Assembly: GCF_963678635.1 (NCBI RefSeq) | Contig: NC_087062.1 | Span: forward strand, 20,819,789-20,883,788 | From: Symsagittifera roscoffensis | Lineage: Eukaryota; Xenacoelomorpha; Acoela; Convolutidae | Direction of reading: 5' to 3' | DNA: 64,000 nucleotides | Notes under the pieces: generated by a model | The model's database searches: none | What the model saw: the letters and a program-made list of their open reading frames with translations, nothing else | Told to the model about the DNA's origin: nothing | Made by a program: the position numbers and the translations under genes | Shown: positions 33,701-43,100 of the stretch, one piece after another | How the letters are laid out: each line of letters starts with the position of its first letter | Position numbering within the stretch: position 1 is the first letter of the stretch

Positions 33701-36700
33701 TTTCCTGAGCTCCGAGCTGTTCTTGTATGCCGCCTTCTTGCATCGAGCCAAAACGATGGGCGCCGTCTCTCTCAAGTTTCCTTCCGAAACAGCATCCACT
33801 GAAGGACTACCCCATCCTTCCACTTCTCTCTTCCTCTTGCGAGTCTTCACATCTCTGCTCGAGGGTGTTGTGGCTATCATCATTGATTCGACCTCTCCAT
33901 CCACTCCTTCCAACTCTTGCCTCCCCCCTGCTCGAGCCTTAAGGATATTAGTACTTTTAATCATATTACTAGTCCCAACCTTATCCCTTTTTATATCATC
34001 AACCATTTTATCCACAGTTTTTTGTTTCAGAGTAGAGCTGTCCTCGCATTTCTCTTTTCTAGTCTTCGATCGTGCGTTCCTCAGCTCCACTAGCTTGTTC
34101 AGCAGCTCTTTTCTTGCTTTCTCATCCAGGCCCGTTCCTATCAGGAGCGGTTCCCCGAATCTCACTACTGCGTCCCACAGTTCCTTCTTGAACTTGTCCA
34201 GCGTCGTCTCGCTGCCCACTTCTCGATTGAATTCCTCCAGGAACTCCTGCCAAGCGTCATCCTCGAGAGATCCCAAGAATATGTCCCTGTTCCCTTCGAA
34301 CGTGTTCTTCTCCCTTTCCTCCGAGCTCAAGAGTAACATCCCCATATTGAAGGTCTCACCTGCCAATGGCAACTCTAGGTTCTTCCGCGGGGACGGGTTC
34401 AGAGGTGGGGTGGCAGTATCTGCCCAATTCTCTTCGCTCAAGTCTTTCAACAGCTCTTGAGTGGTGAGTTCCTCCCCTGATGGCCCTGGTTCAGGCGTAT
34501 TCCCCACCTCCATGTCTTCTCCAGCTTCACTGAGAGTTTCATCCATACTCTCTTCCTCTGATTCATTTCTTCTTCTCTCGAGAATTCTTTTGAATCGATC
34601 CTCAACGGGTCCACTCCTCTTGTCTCCAGGCGTGTCTACAGACAGTGGTGACGGTGTCGTAGGATCCAGCTTTTTATATTCCGTCAGGGCTACATGCAGT
34701 TGACCTGCTGCATCTAGTTCTGTTCCCTCCTGTGTCACTTCTACTTGTTCCAAGCCATAGGGTGCCTTGTATTTTCTCGTGGCAAATTTCATTTCGTCCA
34801 CCAATGCGACGTGCCCCTCCATCACGATCATCCTGCCATCATCCCATATGGGTAGCATATTCTCAAGTCCTTCCTTCTCAAGAGTCCTCAAGACTTTCCG
34901 CACTTCATATCCAGGGGGCTGCGAACCTCTACTCTTTTTCGCTTGCGTCGTCCACGAATTTACCTTCATCTCGCTGGTGTGGAAGTAGACTGCCGCCGTG
35001 TAGCCGATGAACAGGGGATCCCAGCCATCCGTGAAATGCCTCTGCGTTTCCTCCGTCATCATCTTCGCCATTATGGAGGGAACCACCAAGGGACTATTCA
35101 TTCCCAAGGTCATCCTCCTGACTGTCGGGAACTCAGGCATGGTGGCTGGTAGGATTTCTTTCTCCATTATGGCCTCCAGCTCCCTCTTGACTAGTGCAAA
35201 GCACTCCTTCCAGGCGGGGATTCTCAAGACTTCTCGTCCGTCGGCCGTCAATGGGTTTAGGTTCCAAAACTTTGGATACATTTCAATGGGGCCCTCTCGC
35301 TTGCCTCCCATTCTACATTGCATTTGTCCCCTGAAGTTGCACACCATCATCTCGGCATCTTTCACTTTTCCGAAGAGTACCGTGTTGCTCATACGCGCCC
35401 TGAGCACCTCCTGCTGACACCAATTCAGCGCTGTACCATCCAGTACGCTGATGAGACTCAAGTGCGTCACCGAGTGACGATACGTTATCACCAGGGGATC
35501 TGGAAACGCGTACGTCACTGCTGGACCATAGATGCAGGTCACCACCTCCTCTAGACCCCGGATTATCCCCATTGGGTCCGACCTCATTGCCAGACACAGG
35601 TCCGTCAACAGAGGCATCCCTCTGTTCGCCTTCTCCCATTCTTCTCTCGAGGTTGGGTTCTCATCTTCACCCGTCATGTATCGATTCTGCATCATGAGGT
35701 ATTGCACCAGCAGTGTCTTCAACCCTGCGGCACACTTGTAGGAGCTGGTTTCAATGCTCGTGTGGACTCTCCCCATAGACAGAGGTTCTCCATATTCCAT
35801 TAACCGATGAAACGACACCAATTCCCCATGGGTCAAGAGTACTAGTGCCAGATACCCATCAACTCGAAGTGTCTCCACTCCTCGACTAAACATGTATGCT
35901 GGGCCCATGTTGAACAAGTATCTGGGGTAAACTAAATACAGGGCCAAGAGCAGGCTGATGGACATGCCCAGTATCTCCTGTACGAAGGCTCCGAAGATAG
36001 TCGCCGTGGTGCCGAACACTCCTGCCAAGAATTCTTTCTCCCAGCAAGGACTCAAGAACTTGAGAATCTCGTAATCTCTCCTAGTCTTCAATTCGCCGTT
36101 GGCGTGCTCTCTCCAAAATCCTCCAATCGTCACTTCATTGGCGGCCGAGACAAATCTAGCCACCGTCATGTCTCTCGTTTCAGCTAGCTCCAGTTGCTTC
36201 TCTAGAAAACTCCAGATTTGTTTCACGAGGAGTGGTGCTTCCTCCCTCGTTTTATTCGTGACGTTCTCCAGCCTTGGTGTCAGGAATGGCCACCAGCCAT
36301 TCTCTTGAGTCAAGCGATATTTCATCGATTCTAACTGTTTCTCCGTCTCGACCACATTTCTTCTCTCGTTGCTGGGACCTCTAGACCTGCTGGTGGAATT
36401 TGCGACTTTCACATCCATACTCCGGAACCACAGGCTGGCCGTCAACTGGTTTATCGCCGGGTGGTCGTCCCCGATGACTGGGCTGAACTTGAGTTGTCTA
36501 GCAAAGTTCGATATCTCTAGCAAGAGTACCTCATCCAATACAATCAGGACGTCGGCCAGTCCGTAAAAACCCCTCAGTGCATGAGATATGTCAGCCCATG
36601 CCGCCGGCAATTCTGATTTGTAAAGCCTCAAGTTCGATGGCTCCAGCTCTCGATTGGGGGCTGCCATCAGAATCCGCCATTCACTCCCTTCTGCTATCAG

Positions 36701-39601
36701 GATCAAGACCGCGTACACGAATTGTAGGGCGGGTGGCATATTTGCGTATCCTGGGGATGTGGTAAACACCACCTTCGTCTTAGACCCAAATCTCGAGGCT
36801 ACGTTCTCTTGTACCTCATTCATCGCCGCAAATAACGCCTGAATAGCCTCCCATATCTTCCTTGATGTCGGAATCTCCTTGCCCTTCAGTCGCTCAAGAA
36901 GTCCCATCGCGTGCAGGTGATCATTCATTCCTGCAAACAATAGCAGCTCAGGTTCACAGGGCATCTCCGACTTTATTGCCACCACTAGAGTCAACATCTG
37001 GTTCAATTCGGCTCCTGGCAAGGAGTATACCAGAGTCTCCGGCCAGAACAACTTGGGAGACGTTCCTTCGAAGTCCGATCCCGCCACAATGACTACTCTT
37101 GCAGCAGCTGGATCTGCTCTATCATAAACTGCCAGAGTTTTGGCCAGTTGGGTGCCACCACAGGGCTTCCCGTACCTGGGATCTTCTGCCAACTTCGGAC
37201 CTTCGTAAGCGGCATCAGGCAATTCCATTCCCCCCGGATTGAGTAGCTTGTCTACCACCTTTAACTGCGCCGGGGTTGCCAACCTGATCCTGGCGATGCC
37301 AGTTCGGTGCTTGGGAGGTTCTATTATAAGTCCAGGACTCCCCAACAGCTTGAGAGGCCTGTAGTTAATGGGTCCCATGATCGTTTTTGTGGGAATTCCA
37401 GTCAGGTCTGTGGTCTCCATTAGCTTCGCTCTCGAGAAGTGCGCCTCGTGAGCTTTCAACCAGTCTACGCAATGATGTCTATTCAAATCCTCGTGCGACA
37501 CTCGTTCGATCCCCAGGGTTTCCGCCAACTCTCGTCTGCATTCCAAACTCTCTAGATCCAGTTCCTTCACCTTCTCAGGATATCTCAAGCGGGCAGTCTC
37601 CATAGACTTCTTTTCTCTCCTGCCATCTGCCACCACCACAGAGGACATCGCCGAGCCCGGAGGTGTTGATGACTCTACCTCCTCCGACTCCATTGGCGTG
37701 GCACTCTGCAATCGGGTCTGATTGCTCCTTGAACTGTCTCTAGTATCAACTCTCGCTCCCAAACGACCAGCCAAGGCCCTCGAGGCAAGGAATGGTGGGT
37801 TGGGAGGTGGTCCTAAAGTGAATTGGGCTGTCTCCAGCAGGTCCGCCTCTAGCGTGTTTATGTGTTCCTGGAAGACGTCGTTCAGCCACTCCGCTCCCCT
37901 TGGCCTATCGAAATGGATTCCATCTTTTGAGGTGTCTTCAGGGAATCCCTTTTTCTCCATACGTTCTGCTATGTCCAACAGCCTGAGAGGAAGCACACTC
38001 TTTCGGTGTATGTCTCGGATCACCTTGTTCAGGCTCCGCACCTTCTGGTTCATCTCTAGGGCGTGCTGATCAAACATCATGTTGTAGGGGACCGTGCATA
38101 CCGTCAGCAGGATGGGGTCCATCTGGATCCTCAGTTCCTCAAGAAGGCAGCTCATCTTGTCGCACAACCTCGTTACTTTCCTCGCTTCTCCCCTTGACAC
38201 GTCGTTGGTCCCAACCATCAGGGTCACTGTGTAAACTTTGGTCATCCCTAGCATGTCCAGGGTTGCCAACATCTGTGGCGTGGCAGCTCCAGCGAAACTC
38301 AAGACTCCTGTCTGCCAATGTGACCGTATCTGGGTCAACACCCGCACCAGGCTATCCCCTATAATTAGGTGAACTGCACCCTCTGGCACACGAGGTGGCG
38401 CTAGATACTCCACCCAGGCTGCGTCATGGAAGCAGTCCCTCCTGGCTCCCTGTTCCGCACTCCAGTCCAGCCGATTGTGCCTGTGGTAGTTCCCTTCTGT
38501 ATTCTTCTTATAGCTTGCGATCACGACATTCCTGACTGGCTGTTCCCTCCAAGTTGGGGGAAGCTCTGGCCTTGTCGATCTTTCACGACTCTGCTGCTGC
38601 AATTTATCGCCTAGCTCCTTCAGGCGCGATGAGGCGCCGCTCACCTGACTGCCACTCGAGGTCGAGGTTGGGGTATATCCTGGTAACACCACATCCATCA
38701 GGGGACGTACAGGTTGTGTCTCTAGGTTGCGCAGGGAAGGCGTCACGTCATTCGGTATCCAGACCTCCAACCCTTCACTCATGTGTTCTCTGGCCTCGCG
38801 GTCAAGGTTGAACCGTCCTCTAGCCCTGGGAGCTTCATCCACCTCCATGCGCGACTCTGGCCTCGAGCTGGTCACCACTCGTTCGTTTGACCTGGCTCCC
38901 TTCTGTGCGTCAAGCTCGCGTTGTCGCTGTTCTATCCTTTCCAACTCCGACTTCAATTGATCACGATTCGCGACGTTCTCCCGCACCCTTAACTCCTGTT
39001 GATGCTCAGCTTTTTGTATCTCAAGCAACCTCAGAGCCTGGTCTCGCTCATTGACCGCCTGGTCCCTTTCCAGCTGAACCTTCTCCCGATCCAGATTTGC
39101 CTGATCCCGATCGAGGTTCGCCTTATTCCTTTCCTTCTGCGTCTTCTCGAGCTCTTTCTTTAGAACACCTAGATCCGGATATGCCTCGGTCGTCTGTTGC
39201 ATTCGTGACATCGATGGCACCCTACTCGAGCTCTGGCTGGTGGACCTTACTGTTGGCCTAGTCGGTAGTGGGAATTCCCCTGCGCCATATTCGGTATTGT
39301 TATTCAGGCCAGGATTCCTTGCCAAGTCAAAACCCCTTACTCCTCCATCCACATTCCAAGACAACCATCTGGTCTGTTCTTGGTTCGATATTCCCTCGGT
39401 GGTGTAGCCGATCATCAAGACAGCCTCCGTTGCAGACTCCCTGCACTCACCCTGGTCCTCCAACTGGAGGATGGCATTCAGCATCACCGCCATTCTCTCG
39501 TCTATTTGGGTATAGTCCAAGTCCCTCAGGCGCCTGTATAGCTCATCAAGAGTGGGCTTCCTCAGGGCCGCGGGCACGGAGTTCCAGAATCGGTCTGCCA
39601 T
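30722..39601 (-). CDS. Giant 2,959-aa second ORF with tandem SGNH-like domains, in env position
   Basis: An uninterrupted ORF lies downstream of Gag-Pol in the same sense. Visible order: a globular N-terminus; a charged coiled coil at about residues 145-240 (repeated LDRDQANLDRE-type); and an SGNH/GDSL hydrolase-like domain at about 405-570, with IIGDSLVRV (block I Ser), SFAGAAT (II), MVGTNDVS (III) and DGIHFDRP (V, Asp-x-x-His). A second, diverged SGNH-like domain at about 830-1050 has VAGSDFEG, FAGMNDHL and GDDHPA. A hydrophobic stretch lies at about 1190-1225 (FLAGVFGTTATIFGAFV..). Long acidic/basic segments follow, then a CGNGEYICDGRSC cluster near 2435 and a tail with EEIVISSDDEEEL, a SUMO-interaction-like motif. 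There is no recognisable signal peptide or classical envelope protein. Function unknown; esterase activity is inference. Confidence 0.88.
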   Translation of the reverse strand: MADRFWNSVPAALRKPTLDELYRRLRDLDYTQIDERMAVMLNAILQLEDQGECRESATEAVLMIGYTTEGISNQEQTRWLSWNVDGGVRGFDLARNPGLNNNTEYGAGEFPLPTRPTVRSTSQSSSRVPSMSRMQQTTEAYPDLGVLKKELEKTQKERNKANLDRDQANLDREKVQLERDQAVNERDQALRLLEIQKAEHQQELRVRENVANRDQLKSELERIEQRQRELDAQKGARSNERVVTSSRPESRMEVDEAPRARGRFNLDREAREHMSEGLEVWIPNDVTPSLRNLETQPVRPLMDVVLPGYTPTSTSSGSQVSGASSRLKELGDKLQQQSRERSTRPELPPTWREQPVRNVVIASYKKNTEGNYHRHNRLDWSAEQGARRDCFHDAAWVEYLAPPRVPEGAVHLIIGDSLVRVLTQIRSHWQTGVLSFAGAATPQMLATLDMLGMTKVYTVTLMVGTNDVSRGEARKVTRLCDKMSCLLEELRIQMDPILLTVCTVPYNMMFDQHALEMNQKVRSLNKVIRDIHRKSVLPLRLLDIAERMEKKGFPEDTSKDGIHFDRPRGAEWLNDVFQEHINTLEADLLETAQFTLGPPPNPPFLASRALAGRLGARVDTRDSSRSNQTRLQSATPMESEEVESSTPPGSAMSSVVVADGRREKKSMETARLRYPEKVKELDLESLECRRELAETLGIERVSHEDLNRHHCVDWLKAHEAHFSRAKLMETTDLTGIPTKTIMGPINYRPLKLLGSPGLIIEPPKHRTGIARIRLATPAQLKVVDKLLNPGGMELPDAAYEGPKLAEDPRYGKPCGGTQLAKTLAVYDRADPAAARVVIVAGSDFEGTSPKLFWPETLVYSLPGAELNQMLTLVVAIKSEMPCEPELLLFAGMNDHLHAMGLLERLKGKEIPTSRKIWEAIQALFAAMNEVQENVASRFGSKTKVVFTTSPGYANMPPALQFVYAVLILIAEGSEWRILMAAPNRELEPSNLRLYKSELPAAWADISHALRGFYGLADVLIVLDEVLLLEISNFARQLKFSPVIGDDHPAINQLTASLWFRSMDVKVANSTSRSRGPSNERRNVVETEKQLESMKYRLTQENGWWPFLTPRLENVTNKTREEAPLLVKQIWSFLEKQLELAETRDMTVARFVSAANEVTIGGFWREHANGELKTRRDYEILKFLSPCWEKEFLAGVFGTTATIFGAFVQEILGMSISLLLALYLVYPRYLFNMGPAYMFSRGVETLRVDGYLALVLLTHGELVSFHRLMEYGEPLSMGRVHTSIETSSYKCAAGLKTLLVQYLMMQNRYMTGEDENPTSREEWEKANRGMPLLTDLCLAMRSDPMGIIRGLEEVVTCIYGPAVTYAFPDPLVITYRHSVTHLSLISVLDGTALNWCQQEVLRARMSNTVLFGKVKDAEMMVCNFRGQMQCRMGGKREGPIEMYPKFWNLNPLTADGREVLRIPAWKECFALVKRELEAIMEKEILPATMPEFPTVRRMTLGMNSPLVVPSIMAKMMTEETQRHFTDGWDPLFIGYTAAVYFHTSEMKVNSWTTQAKKSRGSQPPGYEVRKVLRTLEKEGLENMLPIWDDGRMIVMEGHVALVDEMKFATRKYKAPYGLEQVEVTQEGTELDAAGQLHVALTEYKKLDPTTPSPLSVDTPGDKRSGPVEDRFKRILERRRNESEEESMDETLSEAGEDMEVGNTPEPGPSGEELTTQELLKDLSEENWADTATPPLNPSPRKNLELPLAGETFNMGMLLLSSEEREKNTFEGNRDIFLGSLEDDAWQEFLEEFNREVGSETTLDKFKKELWDAVVRFGEPLLIGTGLDEKARKELLNKLVELRNARSKTRKEKCEDSSTLKQKTVDKMVDDIKRDKVGTSNMIKSTNILKARAGGRQELEGVDGEVESMMIATTPSSRDVKTRKRKREVEGWGSPSVDAVSEGNLRETAPIVLARCKKAAYKNSSELRKPLEVEKEIEVSASSTSEEDFKPQKVNVKRGSTNGQVGEVEIGKEWISKAHQDMGKQVTSDPLERNKTRNTSRTWWVALETLKEMEDCLKKLDSGIARKRRNWATQQKAEVNKIEMASHLKRSWQSLLKDHFEEAMRTSSSAPPLMANPFVRTAGQLMFTWSLVGIELETLTSYDRLKLGSKKLEVYQALMQHVARDNSGLSLARRKDATCFLRWIMSMMSDSTILACHQRASGSKTMEKRVSTIILNVYQSTGIEKEDGSRLSLENHRKLDEVRRFSNKKFEEEHDVHRNLASSEQYSRLSEKGEYQYVSGVMGIAYNPFLASEAGGAHRNHEVAELLKFWTERIMEIDAVEKEGPSLGLILEKTPEVISIPRSNRRVEVNVGGGNGLLTTNLGVIWKLLRPSWCPHPHASLIEETTERVRLAPTEDEDLAKLSVLHKLITPQMQEPSERTSDPGSAKKLEPGSCLDSTCGNGEYICDGRSCVRILSFQKEDLVTWFEDITEREKSEVQITAECYARTTVNIATALGFFSRMCVLQALERLESEHHLVTALSVESWPGVLQVTQKHIRSWKVGLEAEMGFPMSEAYGLPLNAKSLIGSMMANLCGSHYPLHMAMVEVSSQRILVDKAFSVPKCVRLARMSHHSHKLLRKIKGTVPKELRDDLSEIWGEDLLKLERENTSDHERQNVIGKPVGSTPNLEDNDTMHEKMMELEPLLEASGERNLRSIEISHGECPCHCLAQTVWYPDHKNLCLVWDVEEIRSIGLTDHRQKVTLLVVSTMLALRWIEENITKYREATTPTAESIYAIDYSRRLELFETACKVFAIPTEVRHVWSRLRYFPWFRATLTSWLYMTTKDHMRKHQKEYRQFQAEIGPEAFKRPLLTHRNAITTGWKRVGKMSRDNTKARESILEEDLAKNVSLSLHNSFCLNREARVKALPNQAKRLHEQREWMRSYEQLKAWEEIVISSDDEEELLRQFAASSTSGCSTSKAKSTR

Positions 39602-40109
39602 TCTTTGTAACTTCGGGATGTATGTAGGTAGATGTTAACCAGCTCAAGAATTACCTTACCAACTCAAGAATTACCTTACCAACTCAAGAATTACCTAGAA
39701 CTGTTCTCTTGCAAGTACTTGCTGTAGATTCGGATTATCGCGTGTTCAATCAAGATTCTCTCTTTCTGTTACTCGCTTGAGTGTAGTTGGATTTTCAACT
39801 TTGTTTTTCAAACTTGATCTGAAAACAGAAAGCTCATTAAAACTTAGCATGTCATGTTCCTAATCTAGAGACCCCCCTTCTACCCATATGGTTAAAATCT
39901 TATCATTCTCATATCACTTAAAGCAATTCGATTGGATTTTCCCTTAAGAACATGCAGATTCATTTTATGTTTTAGCACCATCAATTCTTTCTTTTAAAAT
40001 TCAATTGTCATGCCAATCACATCTTAAGATCCCTTTACCTGCGCCGCACCCCAGTACCTAACTCAAGACTCCTCCCTCACACCCGACCTGATACCTCCAT
40101 GTACCCGAC
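39602..40109 (-). promoter_or_regulatory. Gap between Gag-Pol and the second ORF, with splice acceptor and repeats
   Basis: The minus strand has a strong acceptor, TTTCTGTTTTCAG, ending at 39819, 217 bp before the second ATG. Three 20-bp repeats containing CTTGAG lie at 39639-39698. This suggests the second ORF is translated from a spliced or trans-spliced mRNA. Confidence 0.55.
39639..39698. repeat. 20-bp repeat, three copies, before the second ORF
   Basis: The unit CCAACTCAAGAATTACCTTA occurs three times in tandem with one or two differences. Each copy contains the CTCAAG (sense CTTGAG) hexamer that is frequent throughout the element. Confidence 0.9.
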
Positions 40110-43100
40110 TCAGGCGATGCTCAAGTAGTACTTCTTGTGAAGATGCACCATTATCTCTGTTTCTGCAAAGACCACATGTAGGATAGCGTACAATTCCCTC
40201 GAGCTCAGTTTGCCCCTGTTTGGGTCGTACACCGGCATCGAGACCTCCACTATTCCTCTTTCAATCATGAAGTCACGTAGTCTTGTCAGTGCCAATATCA
40301 CGTGTTCGGGATCAATTGTGTTTCTGTCGTTGACTCTCGTTACTAGGAAGCAGAGGTATTTGCCCGGGACTTGTGCCACTGACGGTGGAAGCGCTGCTAT
40401 GCCTCCCAGTCCTGGCCTCTGTCTGAACAGAAACTCTACGTTCTGGTACTCTCTTTTGAAGTCAGCCTCCAATCTTGATTTGAAACTCATGTCCGCCGTG
40501 ATGCAGATCGCGCTGGTTCTGTTTGACAGGATGAAGTCGCTATCCGTTATCATGATGTTCTCTGAGTATTCATTGGGTATTTCGAATTTCGTTTTGAAAT
40601 TCCTTCCTATGGTAGGCTCTGGTTCTTCTTCCTCCAGTTCCAATCCGCATGTTTCCCTCACTTCCTTGAGCTTCTTTATCATCAAATTTTCGGTGTGGGT
40701 AAGTCCTACCCCCACTCCCCGGACAAAAATATTTATCGACGTCCCCGTCGATGTAGTCGGGTCTGAATTGTCCTTGGGGATGTCCAGTGGCCTGTCTGTT
40801 GCTGTCCATCCGAAAAGAGGGTCCTCTGTCTTCATGTAATTTGCTGCTGATACATCGATTTGCTGAATGCTTTGTCCTTCGCGGCTCTCGTCTTTGACAT
40901 CACGCATCCACTCTAGAATCCTCAAGTTCGTGTTCTCCCTCCTTTCTATTTCACTCTGCTCGAGATCCGTCTCCAATTCTGGCGTCGAGTAATCATCCTG
41001 CGGATAATGTCCACCATCGTCAATGACCTGCCATTCCTCTTCGGCTTCCAGTTCGCCTGCGCTTAGTAGTTCATCGCCCAACTTGTCTGGCTGTATCTTA
41101 TCGATCAAGAAGTCATCCCCGTACCTATTGTACCTCATACCTGTTCGTTTACGATTGCCAGTCCTGGTTTCCGGTGGTGTTGGTCGATCCGGCTCCATCC
41201 ACTTCGGTACCTCGTTTTGCTCTGGGTCGTTCCAGTCTTCTTCTACAAATGAACCTGCATCCGACTCCACTTCTGTCTTTTCGTTGTCGTCCAAACTCAA
41301 GTTCTCATTACCATCATTTTTCTCTCTAGTGCCTTTCTCATTCACTTCGCACGCTGGTTCCACCACCAGGTACTCAAGACCTTCCATGTCTTTTGGTAGA
41401 CACCAGTCCTCCGGGGACGGGACGTGAGGCTTCAGATTTTCGTAATGTGCTGCTCGCCCTGTACTCAAGCGATAGAACCGTCCTTGTTGATGTACTTCCG
41501 TAATCATGAACGGTCCTCTCCATTTCTTGAGTAGTTTCTTTGTTCCCTTGGGCGGTATGACATTTTGGAAGACCCACACGTATTGGCCCACTTCGTATGG
41601 CTTTGCTCTTAGTATCTTTTCGTCATATTTCTTGCGTTGCCTCATTTGCGCTTGCGCCGTGTTTCTCCGACATAGCTCGTTTAGCTCTTGTTGTCTTTTG
41701 ATCGCTTCCTTCACGTATGCTTGAGGTGACGTCCTCTTCCCCTCGTACTCCGGGTAGAAGAATGTTATAGGCATTGCCCTTTCCCTGCCTGTCAACATCA
41801 TGAAAGGACTGATACCCGTCGTCGAGTGCTGAGTACTATTATAGGCTCCTACTACCTGTGGCAGGTATTTGTCCCAGTCCGTCATGTATCTCGAGCAGTA
41901 CACCCTGAGCATGTTGACCAGTGTCCTGTTCTGTCTCTCTACCAACCCAATGGTCTGTGGATGATAGGTCGTCGAGTGTGCTTGAGCAATGTGTGATCTC
42001 TTCATCAATTCTTTTGTCAAGTCCCCCACAAAAGCCTTGCCGTTGTCCGATTGGAAAGTCATTGGACAACCATACCGCGATATCCAATGCGTTATCAGGT
42101 GATCACATGTCTCCTCTGCTGAGGCTGTCTGGCACGGAACCGCTTCCGCCAACTTGGTGAAGTGATCTATTATAACTAGTATTTGGTTATAACCCGACTC
42201 CGTCATGCAGATTTTCTGATGGTCTATCTGCACCACTTCATTGAATTCCGAACTTTCGACAGACTTGAGGGGAAACTTCATCTTCCTTGGGTCTTTTACT
42301 TGAAGGCATGCTAGGCAGGCATTCACCCATCTCTCGCAAGCTTTTCTCATTCCCGGCCAGTCGAACCTGTGAAGTATCCTTTGTTGTACTTTATCTATCC
42401 CCTGGTGGCCCATCTGGTCGTGTGATCTGAAAAGCACCTCCGTTTGGTATAATTGTGGTAGTATGATGAGGTTGTGTTTGTGTAATATTTTTTCCTCATC
42501 TCTTCTCTTGCACGCTACCACCCCTTCAGCTGTGTGATAAAGTAAGTCTCTCTTTTCTTTGTAGAACTGGCTCAAGATCTTGTAGCTGTCTTCCTCAAGT
42601 TCCCCCTTCTCCTTGACTCCCGAATGGATCCATTTGGAGAGGTTACTTGTCATTTTGTCATTCTTCTGGGCCCTTATTAGGTCAGACAGCCTGTATCTCG
42701 CCTTAACGTGCTCCTTTAGCGCCATGATCTGTCCATTCATCTCACCAGGGTTGTGGATGTCATCGCTCAGTTTCACACATATCATCCTTTTCACGATTTT
42801 CATGTCGTCTTCTGGTACCAGATTCGTTCTGACGTTTGAGTTGCACGATAGTTCCCTTAGTGGTTTTCTTGAAACTGCTATTTTCTCGAGCTCTTCACCA
42901 CCTCGTACCTCTTGTATTTCCAGATTATACGTCCCTGAAGATGGATCCGTCTGTAATTCCCTGTCGTGCTGTCTTATCTTCTCTTCCGCCAGTATCATGC
43001 ATAGACTGTCTTGGTCTTCGCTGCTCTCATCCGAGTCTTCATCCCACTCTTTACGCTCCCCGGACAATTTCCCTTCTCCGGTTTCGTCTTCTTCCATGAA

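Noticed and set aside
33639-34460. 273-codon plus-strand ORF, Ser-rich, opposite the giant second ORF
   Set aside because: It is the antisense of an intact 2,959-codon frame. Its Ser/Leu bias is what antisense of Glu/Lys/Arg-rich coding gives.
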